Of a stretch of 10,034 nt of DNA, positions 1 to 5,819 are shown one piece after another. Every line of letters starts with the position of its first letter. Position 1 is the stretch's first letter. Origin of the DNA: Spirochaetales bacterium (GTDB lineage: Bacteria > Spirochaetota > Spirochaetia > DSM-27196 > SLST01); the NCBI GenBank assembly GCA_007130265.1, contig SLST01000587.1, positions 1 through 10,034 on the forward strand. Direction: 5' to 3'. The translations under genes and the position numbers were made by a program. Below the pieces are notes generated by a model. The model did not search any database. It was not told the origin of the DNA and worked only from the letters and a program-made list of their open reading frames with translations.

Positions 1-48
1 CCACAGCCGTCCCGACCTGTCCCGCCACAGCGAATCCTGGTCGATGCG
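1..48. repeat. 48-bp exact direct repeat, copy at window edge
   Basis: These bases are identical to 9281-9328 in the same orientation, and identity ends at base 49. There the repeat lies inside comEC and encodes residues 144-159; here it forms the end of an unrelated barrel gene in another frame. The copy begins exactly at base 1, so it may extend further left. Confidence 0.95.
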
Positions 49-623
49 ACCGAGTCTCCCCGCACGAATCCCTTTACCCCGACACCCACCGCCGCGCGAG
101 AGCCCCAGCTTGCGGGCGTCGGAACCTCGAACCCGTAGCCTCCGCGCAGGAGGAATCGCTCTCCGACGCGTACCTCGAGACCCGAAGATCCGGTGGACCT
201 GACCACCAGCTCAGTGTCGTTGTACACGCCGAACCCCGCCCCCCCACCGGCGAAGCCAAAGGCGAGCGGCCCGGAAAGCCGGACCCGGGCGTAGATCCCC
301 TCGAGTACCCCCTGGGCGGCCGGAGAGGCAAGAAGGGTCGCCAGGTCGTCTCCGGCAATCCCATCGACGATGATCCCGGCAAGCGTGAAGACCGGCCCGG
401 TGGCCCCTGCACTCAGAGCGGCATACGTGAAATGGGGCTCAACGAAGGGAAGGCCGGCCGGGTTCAGGTGGAGTGGGAAAAAGTCGCCGGCATGCGCGAT
501 GTGGGGCCCGCCGAGCGCCGCGGAGCGGGCGTTCGCGACAGTGAAGTCCGCGGGTTCTCCGGCACCGATGGTAACGGCGCAGAAGACGAGCACGAGAGTG
601 ACGGCTGTGCGACGAAGTGACAC
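1..623 (-). CDS. Predicted secreted outer-membrane beta-barrel protein, C-terminus cut by window edge
   Basis: An open frame of 207 codons runs from a GTG at 621-623 to the left edge with no stop. The start is chosen because GGGAGG lies 5 nt upstream of the GTG. Residues 1-21 form a signal peptide (two Arg, then a hydrophobic stretch ending near 'IGAGEP'). The mature start has 'NARSAALGGPHIA' and then 'NPAGL' (about 31-58). This small-residue/NPAG pattern is typical of FadL/PorV-like and spirochaetal UPF0164-like barrels. Residues about 75-110 are a short Ala/Leu-rich segment. The rest alternates Gly/aromatic strands. It is the third gene of the minus-strand operon, 29 nt after the lipoprotein, and resembles the 488-residue protein two genes upstream. 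Oddity: codons from about residue 193 onward lie in a 48-bp stretch identical to the inside of comEC but read in a different frame, so this tail is probably not genuine. The barrel call is inferred from pattern; the substrate is unknown. Confidence 0.7.
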   Translation of the reverse strand, partial: MSLRRTAVTLVLVFCAVTIGAGEPADFTVANARSAALGGPHIAHAGDFFPLHLNPAGLPFVEPHFTYAALSAGATGPVFTLAGIIVDGIAGDDLATLLASPAAQGVLEGIYARVRLSGPLAFGFAGGGAGFGVYNDTELVVRSTGSSGLEVRVGERFLLRGGYGFEVPTPASWGSRAAVGVGVKGFVRGDSVASTRIRCGGTGRDGC

Positions 624-652
624 CTGAACCTCCCGATTGCAGGATCGGACGA

Positions 653-1312
653 CTACGACGCCCAGCCGATCGCCTCGCCGATCCCCTCTAGAAGGTCGGT
701 CGATTGACCGTCAGCCTGAAGCCCGGCAAGGGCCGAGTCGAGGAACGCTTTCGCCTGCTCGACCTCGTCGTAGCCTGGATCACTCTCTTCGAGACCCTCG
801 AGCCCCTCCACGCCGCCGTTCTGGTTGGCGGCGACCGCCATGAGCGCAACGACGGCGAACAGGTACTGCTCCGCGGAAGGCGTCACCTTTTCCTCGGCAG
901 CCGCGACGAGCGCGGCCGACTCACCCATCGTCTGAAGGTCACCCTCCGAGAAGCCGTCGAACGCCTCCTCGAGCGCGGCCTGCAACGCGGCCTGATCGTC
1001 GGCGGCAGCAACGATGTCGGGGAGCGCTCCATAGAAAGCGGCCTCGAGACCTGCAGCCGCCATACCGAGCTGCCCCGCGAGCAGCTGGACCTCAGGGTCG
1101 TCGCTCTCCTTCAGGAGATCGAAGGCGGCCGCCATCTGGTCCCGATCGCCGGAGGCAAGCGCATCACGGCCGAATGCGACCTGTTGCTCGGCTGAGAGCC
1201 GCGATGGGTCGCGCTGCAGGAAGGCGAGCGGACTGGTCGTGAACGCCATCTCACACGAAGCACTCACGAGCGTCGCCATGACGACCGCGGCCCAGACACA
1301 TCTGCGCTTCAT
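653..1312 (-). CDS. Predicted lipoprotein, Ala/Glu-rich helical, co-operonic with barrel proteins
   Basis: This is a 219-residue protein starting at ATG with AGGAGG 5 nt upstream; that Shine-Dalgarno overlaps the TAG stop of the preceding barrel gene (gap 9 nt), so the two are co-transcribed and probably translationally coupled. Residues 1-19 are a signal sequence (Lys-Arg-Arg, then hydrophobic) ending in 'VSASC', making Cys20 the likely lipidated residue. The -3 position is Ser rather than Leu, a relaxation known for spirochaetal lipoboxes. The mature part is almost entirely predicted helix, rich in Ala, Glu, Asp and Leu, with helical-hairpin segments such as 'LSAEQQVAFGRDALASGD' and 'LLKESDDPEVQLLAGQLG' that recall degenerate TPR/Sel1-like solenoids. 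I do not recognise a named family. Flanking by two predicted outer-membrane barrels suggests a periplasm-facing lipoprotein partner; this is inference. Confidence 0.75.
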   Translation of the reverse strand: MKRRCVWAAVVMATLVSASCEMAFTTSPLAFLQRDPSRLSAEQQVAFGRDALASGDRDQMAAAFDLLKESDDPEVQLLAGQLGMAAAGLEAAFYGALPDIVAAADDQAALQAALEEAFDGFSEGDLQTMGESAALVAAAEEKVTPSAEQYLFAVVALMAVAANQNGGVEGLEGLEESDPGYDEVEQAKAFLDSALAGLQADGQSTDLLEGIGEAIGWAS

Positions 1313-1321
1313 CGCGTCCTC

Positions 1322-2788
1322 CTACAGCCGGATGGCGAGCTCCACAGAGCCGCCTACGTTCGAGAATCCCCAGCCGCCGTCCGTGTCACGTCCGAAGTCT
1401 CCGACGACAGCCGCGTTCACGTCGACGAAGAACAGCTTCATGCCCAACCCCGCGGCGAGATACCCTCCGTAGTATCCGCCGCGCAGCGAGAGGATCCGCA
1501 GCAGCCGCAGCTCGGCGCCGAAGTTGAGCACGGACAGAATCTGCTCCGGGGCGAGTGCTTCGCCTGCCTGCAGGGTTCTCGTGAGCGAGGTGATGTCGAG
1601 CAGGTCGACGCCGACACTCGGGTCGATCACTCTCGCGAGCGTGCCAAGATCCGGGTGGAACTGGAGTCCCGCGTTCACTTTCATCGGGATCAGGCCAATG
1701 CCGTCCTGCTCGGCGGGAGTGAGCTCGTCTCCTATCGGGAGCGAGCCCTGCAGCAGCGACCGGTAGTACGTGTCAAAATCGCTCTTTCGATAGACGATCC
1801 GGGTCCCGAGCAGATCCTTCACGGCGAGCCCCACCTGAAACGGACCGAGCCGCAGGAGCGCCCCAATGTCGACGCCGAGCCCCGACCCGTAGTAAACCGT
1901 ATTCGTGAACATGGTTGCCAGATCGATGCTCGCGCCGGTGAGGTATGAGCTGACGATCGGTGCGGCGTTGACCCGGGTGAACCCAAGGATCGTCGGCCTG
2001 ATCGACACCCCGAGGTCGAGACTCCCGAAGGTCAGTCCGAGCCCACCCACGAAGGTGATGGTGTTGTGCGCGGTTCCGTACGCTTGAAGAATCGTCGTCC
2101 CGTCAACGGTCGCCTCAGCCTTCGCGAACAGCCCGAGGCCGATCCCGTTCCCCGCGTAGCCGAGCCCGACTTGTCCACCGGCACGGAGGTAACCGCTCGG
2201 CAATCCGGCTTCGATCCCGGCCACGATGCCGGAAATCAACCCCGCCGGATAACCGGAACCGGCCTCCGCCTCGGCGGCCGCCTCGAACGCCAGCAAGAAC
2301 TCGACGATGTCGTCGGTACCCGCTGCCGCGATGATCGCGGCGATGTCGTCGCCCTCCTCGAAGGTCACACCGCTGTCTCCCGCGGCTGTCTGGAGGATCG
2401 ACTCGATGATCGCCGGATCCGTGGTCTCGATCCACTCCTGCAGCTCCGTGAAATCCTCCTGGAGGTTCTCGTACGCATCCGGATCGATCGAGCGCGCACC
2501 GTCGGCGCCGTTCATGCTGAAGCCCGATCCGGCGAGCTCACGCGCTAGGTCGACCAACTCACGGTCCATGAACACCCACAGGTTCACCGAGGCAAGCGTG
2601 AGCTCACCGCCACGGGCGAAACCGGCGGGGTTGTGGAAAAAGCTGTTGTAGCCGTGTGCGGTCGCCGTGTACGAGCCGCCACGCCCCATGACGATCGGAT
2701 GCTCGGGACGAAATGGATCGGTGGGCTGAGCACTCGGCACCACGGCGCACAAGGCGAGCAGCAGGAACAACAGGTACGTCCGTCGCAA
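1322..2788 (-). CDS. Predicted outer-membrane beta-barrel protein with large helical insert
   Basis: The 488-residue protein begins at a TTG (2786-2788) with GGGAGG about 5 nt upstream; no in-frame ATG has a comparable site. Residues 1-20 are a clear signal peptide ('LLFLLLALCAVVPSA' then Gln). Residues 30-57 carry 'HPIVMGRGGSYTATAHG' and 'NPAGF', the N-terminal signature of FadL/PorV/UPF0164-like barrels. From about 75 to 198 comes an acidic, Ala-rich and strongly helical insert containing 'LQEDFTELQEWIE' and 'IIAAAGTDDIVEFLLAFEAA'. From about 200 to the C-terminus the pattern is Gly-rich amphipathic beta strands ('LRAGGQVGLGYAGNGIGLGL' and others), ending 'GGSVELAIRL'. The helical insert is unusual for a simple porin-like barrel and could be a plug or a periplasmic docking domain. 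It is the first gene of the operon with the lipoprotein and the second barrel. The cargo is unknown. Confidence 0.75.
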   Translation of the reverse strand: MRRTYLLFLLLALCAVVPSAQPTDPFRPEHPIVMGRGGSYTATAHGYNSFFHNPAGFARGGELTLASVNLWVFMDRELVDLARELAGSGFSMNGADGARSIDPDAYENLQEDFTELQEWIETTDPAIIESILQTAAGDSGVTFEEGDDIAAIIAAAGTDDIVEFLLAFEAAAEAEAGSGYPAGLISGIVAGIEAGLPSGYLRAGGQVGLGYAGNGIGLGLFAKAEATVDGTTILQAYGTAHNTITFVGGLGLTFGSLDLGVSIRPTILGFTRVNAAPIVSSYLTGASIDLATMFTNTVYYGSGLGVDIGALLRLGPFQVGLAVKDLLGTRIVYRKSDFDTYYRSLLQGSLPIGDELTPAEQDGIGLIPMKVNAGLQFHPDLGTLARVIDPSVGVDLLDITSLTRTLQAGEALAPEQILSVLNFGAELRLLRILSLRGGYYGGYLAAGLGMKLFFVDVNAAVVGDFGRDTDGGWGFSNVGGSVELAIRL

Positions 2789-2803
2789 AGAAGCCTCCCG
2801 AAT

Positions 2804-2826
2804 ATCCCCCTCATCGGCACGGGGAT
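2804..2826 (-). promoter_or_regulatory. Small inverted repeat in the leader of the 488-residue barrel gene
   Basis: ATCCCC at 2804-2809 pairs with GGGGAT at 2821-2826 around an 11-nt loop. On the minus-strand transcript this 6-bp stem sits just before the GGGAGG ribosome-binding site (2794-2799). It may stabilise the mRNA or modulate translation; it is short and could be chance. Confidence 0.3.
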
Positions 2827-2843
2827 GTTTCGACTACAAGACA

Positions 2844-2852
2844 ATTCTATCA
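2844..2852 (-). promoter_or_regulatory. Candidate extended -10 promoter for the barrel-lipoprotein-barrel operon
   Basis: On the minus strand TGATAGAAT combines a TGn extension with a -10 box matching TATAAT at 5 of 6 positions. It lies in an AT-rich patch (about 2828-2880) within otherwise GC-rich DNA. No good -35 is seen, which is tolerated with an extended -10. The start point would fall near 2837, giving a leader of about 49 nt. The identical 9-mer lies upstream of comEC. Confidence 0.45.
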
Positions 2853-2917
2853 CAGCTGAAGGAGAAATCCATAATCTCTAAACCCGGGCGACGCGACGCA
2901 GGAGTCGGAGGCGGCCG

Positions 2918-3550
2918 CTACCCCTCGAGAGCCGCCTGCGCACGGCCGCGTCCGGCAATCGCTTCGGCGAGGGTGGGGTTGAGTTGCAGCGCACGATCAT
3001 AGGCTTCAAGAGCCCGTGCCCACTCCTCGAGGCGTTCGCGCGCGAAACCGAGACGCGCCCATCGCACCGCGTTGCGGCCGTTGTGGTAGACCGACGTGGA
3101 GAGCGCGATATCCGCGCGGTGGTACTCGCCGAGCCCGATCAAGACCTCGCCCATCACGTAGTACACCCAGTCGATGTACTGCCCCGTCGGCGCGACGCGG
3201 ACATACCGTTCGAGATAGCGAAGCGCCTCGAGCGGGTTTCCCGCGTCGAAGTGAGCCTCGGCGATGATCTGCAGGACCCGTGACTCGAACTGGTTGATCT
3301 GAAGCGCCCGCAGCGACGAGTCGATCGCCTCCTCGCTGCGGTTGAGTGCATTCAGCGCCCAGCCGCGCACGACGTACGACTCGACATTGTTGGGGTTCGC
3401 CTCTATCTCGTCGGCGGTGATCGCGATCGCCTCCAGGTATCGCCCATCGCGATACGCCTGCAGCGCATCCGGCACATCGTCCTGCGCGACGAGCAGCGCC
3501 GGCACGAGGAGTACGCACAGCAGTGCCGCGTGCTTCGTCACCCTACGCAT
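2918..3550 (-). CDS. Exported tetratricopeptide-repeat (TPR) protein
   Basis: The protein has 210 residues from the ATG at 3548-3550, preceded by GGAGG with suitable spacing. An upstream in-frame GTG at 3568 would add six residues but has no ribosome-binding site. Residues 1-22 are a signal peptide ('HAALLCVLLVPALLVAQ'). About five TPR units follow, near 27-57, 58-91, 92-125, 129-163 and 165-198, with typical small-residue and Pro/Asn positions ('AIAITADEIEANPNN', 'ALEAYDRALQLNPTLAEA'). TPRs are protein-interaction scaffolds, here expected in the periplasm or at the membrane. The start overlaps the bactofilin stop by 8 nt (ATGCGTAG), so the two are almost surely translated together. No catalytic domain is visible; its partner is unknown. 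Confidence 0.85.
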   Translation of the reverse strand: MRRVTKHAALLCVLLVPALLVAQDDVPDALQAYRDGRYLEAIAITADEIEANPNNVESYVVRGWALNALNRSEEAIDSSLRALQINQFESRVLQIIAEAHFDAGNPLEALRYLERYVRVAPTGQYIDWVYYVMGEVLIGLGEYHRADIALSTSVYHNGRNAVRWARLGFARERLEEWARALEAYDRALQLNPTLAEAIAGRGRAQAALEG

Positions 3551-3929
3551 CGCTTCCTCCGGCCTCACTCAAAGGGGCCTGCGAAGCCATTGTACAGGAG
3601 CCGTTCAGCAGGCACCCGCTCTGGACGATGAGCTCCGGCGTGTGGACGTTGCCGGTAACCCGCGCGGAAGCAAACAGCTCGAGCCGAGACTTCGCATGGA
3701 TATCGCCCTGCACCTCGCCTTTCACCGAGACCTTGCGAGCCTCGATGCGCGCGGCCACGACCGCATCGGCGTTGATGTAGAGGTCGGTCTCGGAGACTAC
3801 CTTCCCCTTCACGTGCCCCTTGATGAGCAACGGTTCGCTGAAGTGGATCTCGCCGTCGAAATCAATGTCTTCGGCCAGTACCGTCTGGAGCGTCGACTCG
3901 TCGATACTGCGTATTCGCATTTCTGTCAT
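3543..3929 (-). CDS. Bactofilin family protein (polymer-forming cytoskeletal protein)
   Basis: This is a 128-residue protein of the bactofilin (DUF583) family, whose members self-assemble without nucleotide into filaments that organise cell shape, wall growth or polar structures. After a short unstructured N-terminus (1-25), residues about 26-115 show the repeating short-strand, valine/glycine-rich pattern of a right-handed beta-helix ('IKGHVKGKVVSETDLYINAD', 'VKGEVQGDIHAKSRLELF', 'ARVTGNVHTPELIVQSG'). The tail (116-128) is short and polar. The ATG at 3927-3929 is chosen over an in-frame TTG at 3974 because that TTG is the first base triplet of a -35 box and has no Shine-Dalgarno; the chosen start has a modest GAGAG. 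It overlaps the TPR gene by 8 nt, suggesting that the TPR protein works with the filament or is co-regulated with it. Confidence 0.88.
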   Translation of the reverse strand: MTEMRIRSIDESTLQTVLAEDIDFDGEIHFSEPLLIKGHVKGKVVSETDLYINADAVVAARIEARKVSVKGEVQGDIHAKSRLELFASARVTGNVHTPELIVQSGCLLNGSCTMASQAPLSEAGGSDA

Positions 3930-3945
3930 GGTTCTCTCATCGTCG

Positions 3946-3974
3946 ATCGTATGGGTCGCTTCGGCCGGTGTCAA
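3946..3974 (-). promoter_or_regulatory. Sigma-70-type promoter for the bactofilin-TPR operon
   Basis: On the minus strand a perfect -35 TTGACA (3969-3974) is followed by a 17-bp spacer and the -10 TACGAT (3946-3951). Transcription would begin near 3939-3940, only about 10 nt before the bactofilin ATG, giving a very short leader. It sits immediately after the tyrA-like stop (3991). Confidence 0.7.
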
Positions 3975-3990
3975 GACAGTCGGCCCGTTG

Positions 3991-4737
3991 TCACGACTCG
4001 AGCAGCTTCATCATCCGGGTGAGGCTCTCCTGCAGCCGAACCCTCATCTGCGACGTGTAGGGATTATGCCTCTGCAGGTCGACGAACAGCTGGTACGGAT
4101 CGTTGCAGGTCTGCTCGACGACTTCGAGGAGCTTGCGGTACCCTACCGTAGCCATGTCGCTCGCGTCGAGTTCCATGTCCGCGAGCACACGCCCGAGAAA
4201 ATGGGTCACGCCCTGTGTCATCGCCGCCTCCCGGTCGTGCGCATCCGGCGTCATCTCCATGACGCGCAGACCGAGCGATGAGAAGAACGCTCGCCACCGC
4301 GCGGCGACCGACGCCGGCGCGCGTACCGGCGCGTACACGAAGGGAAGCCCCTCGATCCCGTGGGCCGCGGAGTCGGGGCCGAACATCGGATGCGTACCGA
4401 TCACCGGGCTCGACGGGGGAACGCGAGCGAGCATCGCGTCGACCGGGCGGATCTTCACCGAGCAGGTATCCATCACGACGGTTCCCGGGCGAACATGAGG
4501 GGCAAGCGCCTCGAGCGCTTCATCAACGGCGCTGATCGCGACGCACAGCATCACGCACTCGCACGCGCCGAGTCTTTCGAGCGGCACCGAGTCACACCCC
4601 GCGGGCACCGGGCGCTCGGAACGGTTGTACGTCAGTACGATGGTATTGCGCTCAGGCCCATGACGCGCGAGCTGCTCGGCCCAGAAGCTCCCGAAGCGTC
4701 CGGTGCCGTAGACGCCGATCTCCATGAGGCTGAGCAT
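3991..4737 (-). CDS. Prephenate/arogenate dehydrogenase family protein (TyrA-like)
   Basis: The 248-residue protein belongs to the TyrA family, which oxidatively decarboxylates prephenate or arogenate with NAD(P)+ in tyrosine synthesis. A Rossmann start is visible ('IGVYGTGRFG', about 7-16), then a hydrophobic strand before 'VMDTCSVK' (88-95) and 'IGTHPMFGPDSA' (113-124) with the expected catalytic His. In the helical half are 'DAHDREAAMTQGVTHF' and 'GYRKLLEVVEQTCNDPYQLF'. The latter resembles short plant-type arogenate dehydrogenases more than the longer E. coli enzyme. There is no ACT or chorismate-mutase domain. Substrate and cofactor choice cannot be settled from sequence alone. The start at 4737 has only a weak upstream GACGAG; a second ATG at 4725, four codons in, is equally possible and gives the compact 'MEIGVYG' start. 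It is divergent from pta with an 86-bp gap. Confidence 0.85.
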   Translation of the reverse strand: MLSLMEIGVYGTGRFGSFWAEQLARHGPERNTIVLTYNRSERPVPAGCDSVPLERLGACECVMLCVAISAVDEALEALAPHVRPGTVVMDTCSVKIRPVDAMLARVPPSSPVIGTHPMFGPDSAAHGIEGLPFVYAPVRAPASVAARWRAFFSSLGLRVMEMTPDAHDREAAMTQGVTHFLGRVLADMELDASDMATVGYRKLLEVVEQTCNDPYQLFVDLQRHNPYTSQMRVRLQESLTRMMKLLES

Positions 4738-4776
4738 ACTCGTCGGACCTCGCGATGGGAAGGGCCCGAGAGCGGC

Positions 4777-4805
4777 TTCTCGCGCGGACGATTCCTCGGT
4801 AGAAT
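4777..4805 (+). promoter_or_regulatory. Candidate promoter for the pta-dapB-dapA operon
   Basis: TAGAAT at 4800-4805 matches the -10 consensus at 5 of 6 positions. TTCTCG at 4777-4782, 17 bp upstream, is a weak -35 (3 of 6). The start point would be near 4812, just before AGGAG (4814-4818) and the ATG at 4824, so the leader is about 12 nt. Confidence 0.4.
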
Positions 4806-4823
4806 CGAAGGTCAGGAGCTTGC

Positions 4824-5819
4824 ATGGATTTCATCGAGAACGTACAGAGCAAAGCCAGGAAACTGAAGCGAACGCTTGTTCTTCCTGAGGGGACCGAACC
4901 CCGAACGATTGCCGCCGCACGCCTCATCGTCGACGGCGCGCTCGCACAGAAGGTCGTGCTGCTCGGAAACAGCGAGGCCGTGACGGGTGCCGCGCGCGAG
5001 GCCGGGACATCGCTCGACGGGATCGAGGTGGTCGATCCGTCGACCTCACCGTCCCGCGACGCCTACGCGGGAGAGTTTCACGAGCTTCGCAGGCACAAGG
5101 GGCTGACCGAGACGCAGGCGTATGAAGGCATCGCGGATCCGTTGCGGTTCGCCGCGATGATGACACGACTCGGCGAAGCCGACGCGATGGTTGCCGGAGC
5201 GGAGAACGCCACGAGCAACGTGCTGCTCGCGGCGTTCACGATCATCCGTACCGCACCCGGGACGAAGTTCGCGTCGAGCTGCTTCGTCATGAAGCACCCC
5301 GATCTCGCCTGGGGAGTCGACGGCCACATGATTTTTTCCGACTGCGCGACGATCCCGGACCCCGACTCCGCACAGCTCGCTGAAATCGCCATCGCCGCGG
5401 CCGACTCGTGCCGACGCTTCCTGGAGGCCGAACCGGTGGTCGCGATGCTCAGCTTCTCGACGAAGGGCAGCGCCGAGCACTCTGACGTCGACAAGGTCAC
5501 CGCGGCACTCGAGATCGTGAGAGAGCGCGAACCGAAACTCAAGGTGGACGGAGAGCTGCAGGCCGATGCGGCGCTCGTGCCTGCGGTCTGTGAGAAGAAG
5601 GCCCCCGGTTCGGTGGTCGCCGGCAAGGCCAACGTGCTCGTCTTCCCCGATCTGGGCGCCGGGAACATTGCCTACAAGCTGGTGCAGCGCCTCGCCGGTG
5701 CCGAGGCGTTCGGCCCGTTCCTGCAGGGCTTCGCCCGACCGGTCAGCGATCTCTCGCGCGGCTGCTCGGTCGGCGACATTGTCAACACAGCCGCGGCAAC
5801 CCTCTGTCAGGGGGCGTGA
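4824..5819 (+). CDS. pta: Phosphate acetyltransferase (EC 2.3.1.8)
   Basis: The 331-residue cytoplasmic enzyme interconverts acetyl-CoA plus phosphate with acetyl phosphate plus CoA, normally paired with acetate kinase to make ATP in fermentation (no ackA in this window). The length fits the short, single-domain Pta class without the N-terminal regulatory domain of E. coli Pta. Visible motifs are 'LVLPEGTEPRT' (18-28), 'SFSTKGSA' (210-217), 'VDGELQADAALVP' (241-253), 'KANVLVFPDLGAGNIAYKL' (268-286) and 'GFARPVSDLSRGCSVGDIV' (302-320). From memory of the Methanosarcina thermophila enzyme, Arg312 and Asp318 align with its catalytic Arg310 and Asp316. The segment 'GAENATSNVLLAA' (125-137) departs from the more usual 'GAxHSTADxxRPAL'. 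The ATG has AGGAG 5 nt upstream. The TGA stop overlaps the dapB ATG by one base. Confidence 0.93.
   Translation: MDFIENVQSKARKLKRTLVLPEGTEPRTIAAARLIVDGALAQKVVLLGNSEAVTGAAREAGTSLDGIEVVDPSTSPSRDAYAGEFHELRRHKGLTETQAYEGIADPLRFAAMMTRLGEADAMVAGAENATSNVLLAAFTIIRTAPGTKFASSCFVMKHPDLAWGVDGHMIFSDCATIPDPDSAQLAEIAIAAADSCRRFLEAEPVVAMLSFSTKGSAEHSDVDKVTAALEIVREREPKLKVDGELQADAALVPAVCEKKAPGSVVAGKANVLVFPDLGAGNIAYKLVQRLAGAEAFGPFLQGFARPVSDLSRGCSVGDIVNTAAATLCQGA

Noticed and set aside
74..412. 112-codon minus-strand ORF in the left-edge region
   Set aside because: It is a shadow frame: the GTG-initiated frame from 623 has a ribosome-binding site, signal peptide and barrel-like sequence over the same DNA.
704..1195. 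163-codon plus-strand ORF opposite the lipoprotein gene
   Set aside because: Its Arg-rich, low-complexity composition is typical of an antisense frame in GC-rich DNA; it has no domain and no ribosome-binding site.
2066..2548. 160-codon plus-strand ORF opposite the 488-residue barrel gene
   Set aside because: It is an antisense shadow with Arg/Asp-rich sequence; the minus-strand protein has a clear signal peptide and family pattern.
2881..2917. Possible terminator after the TPR gene
   Set aside because: Only a 4-bp CGAC/GTCG stem is seen and there is no U-run.
3551..3568. GTG start for the TPR gene six codons upstream
   Set aside because: It has no Shine-Dalgarno; the ATG at 3550 has GGAGG and gives a normal signal peptide.
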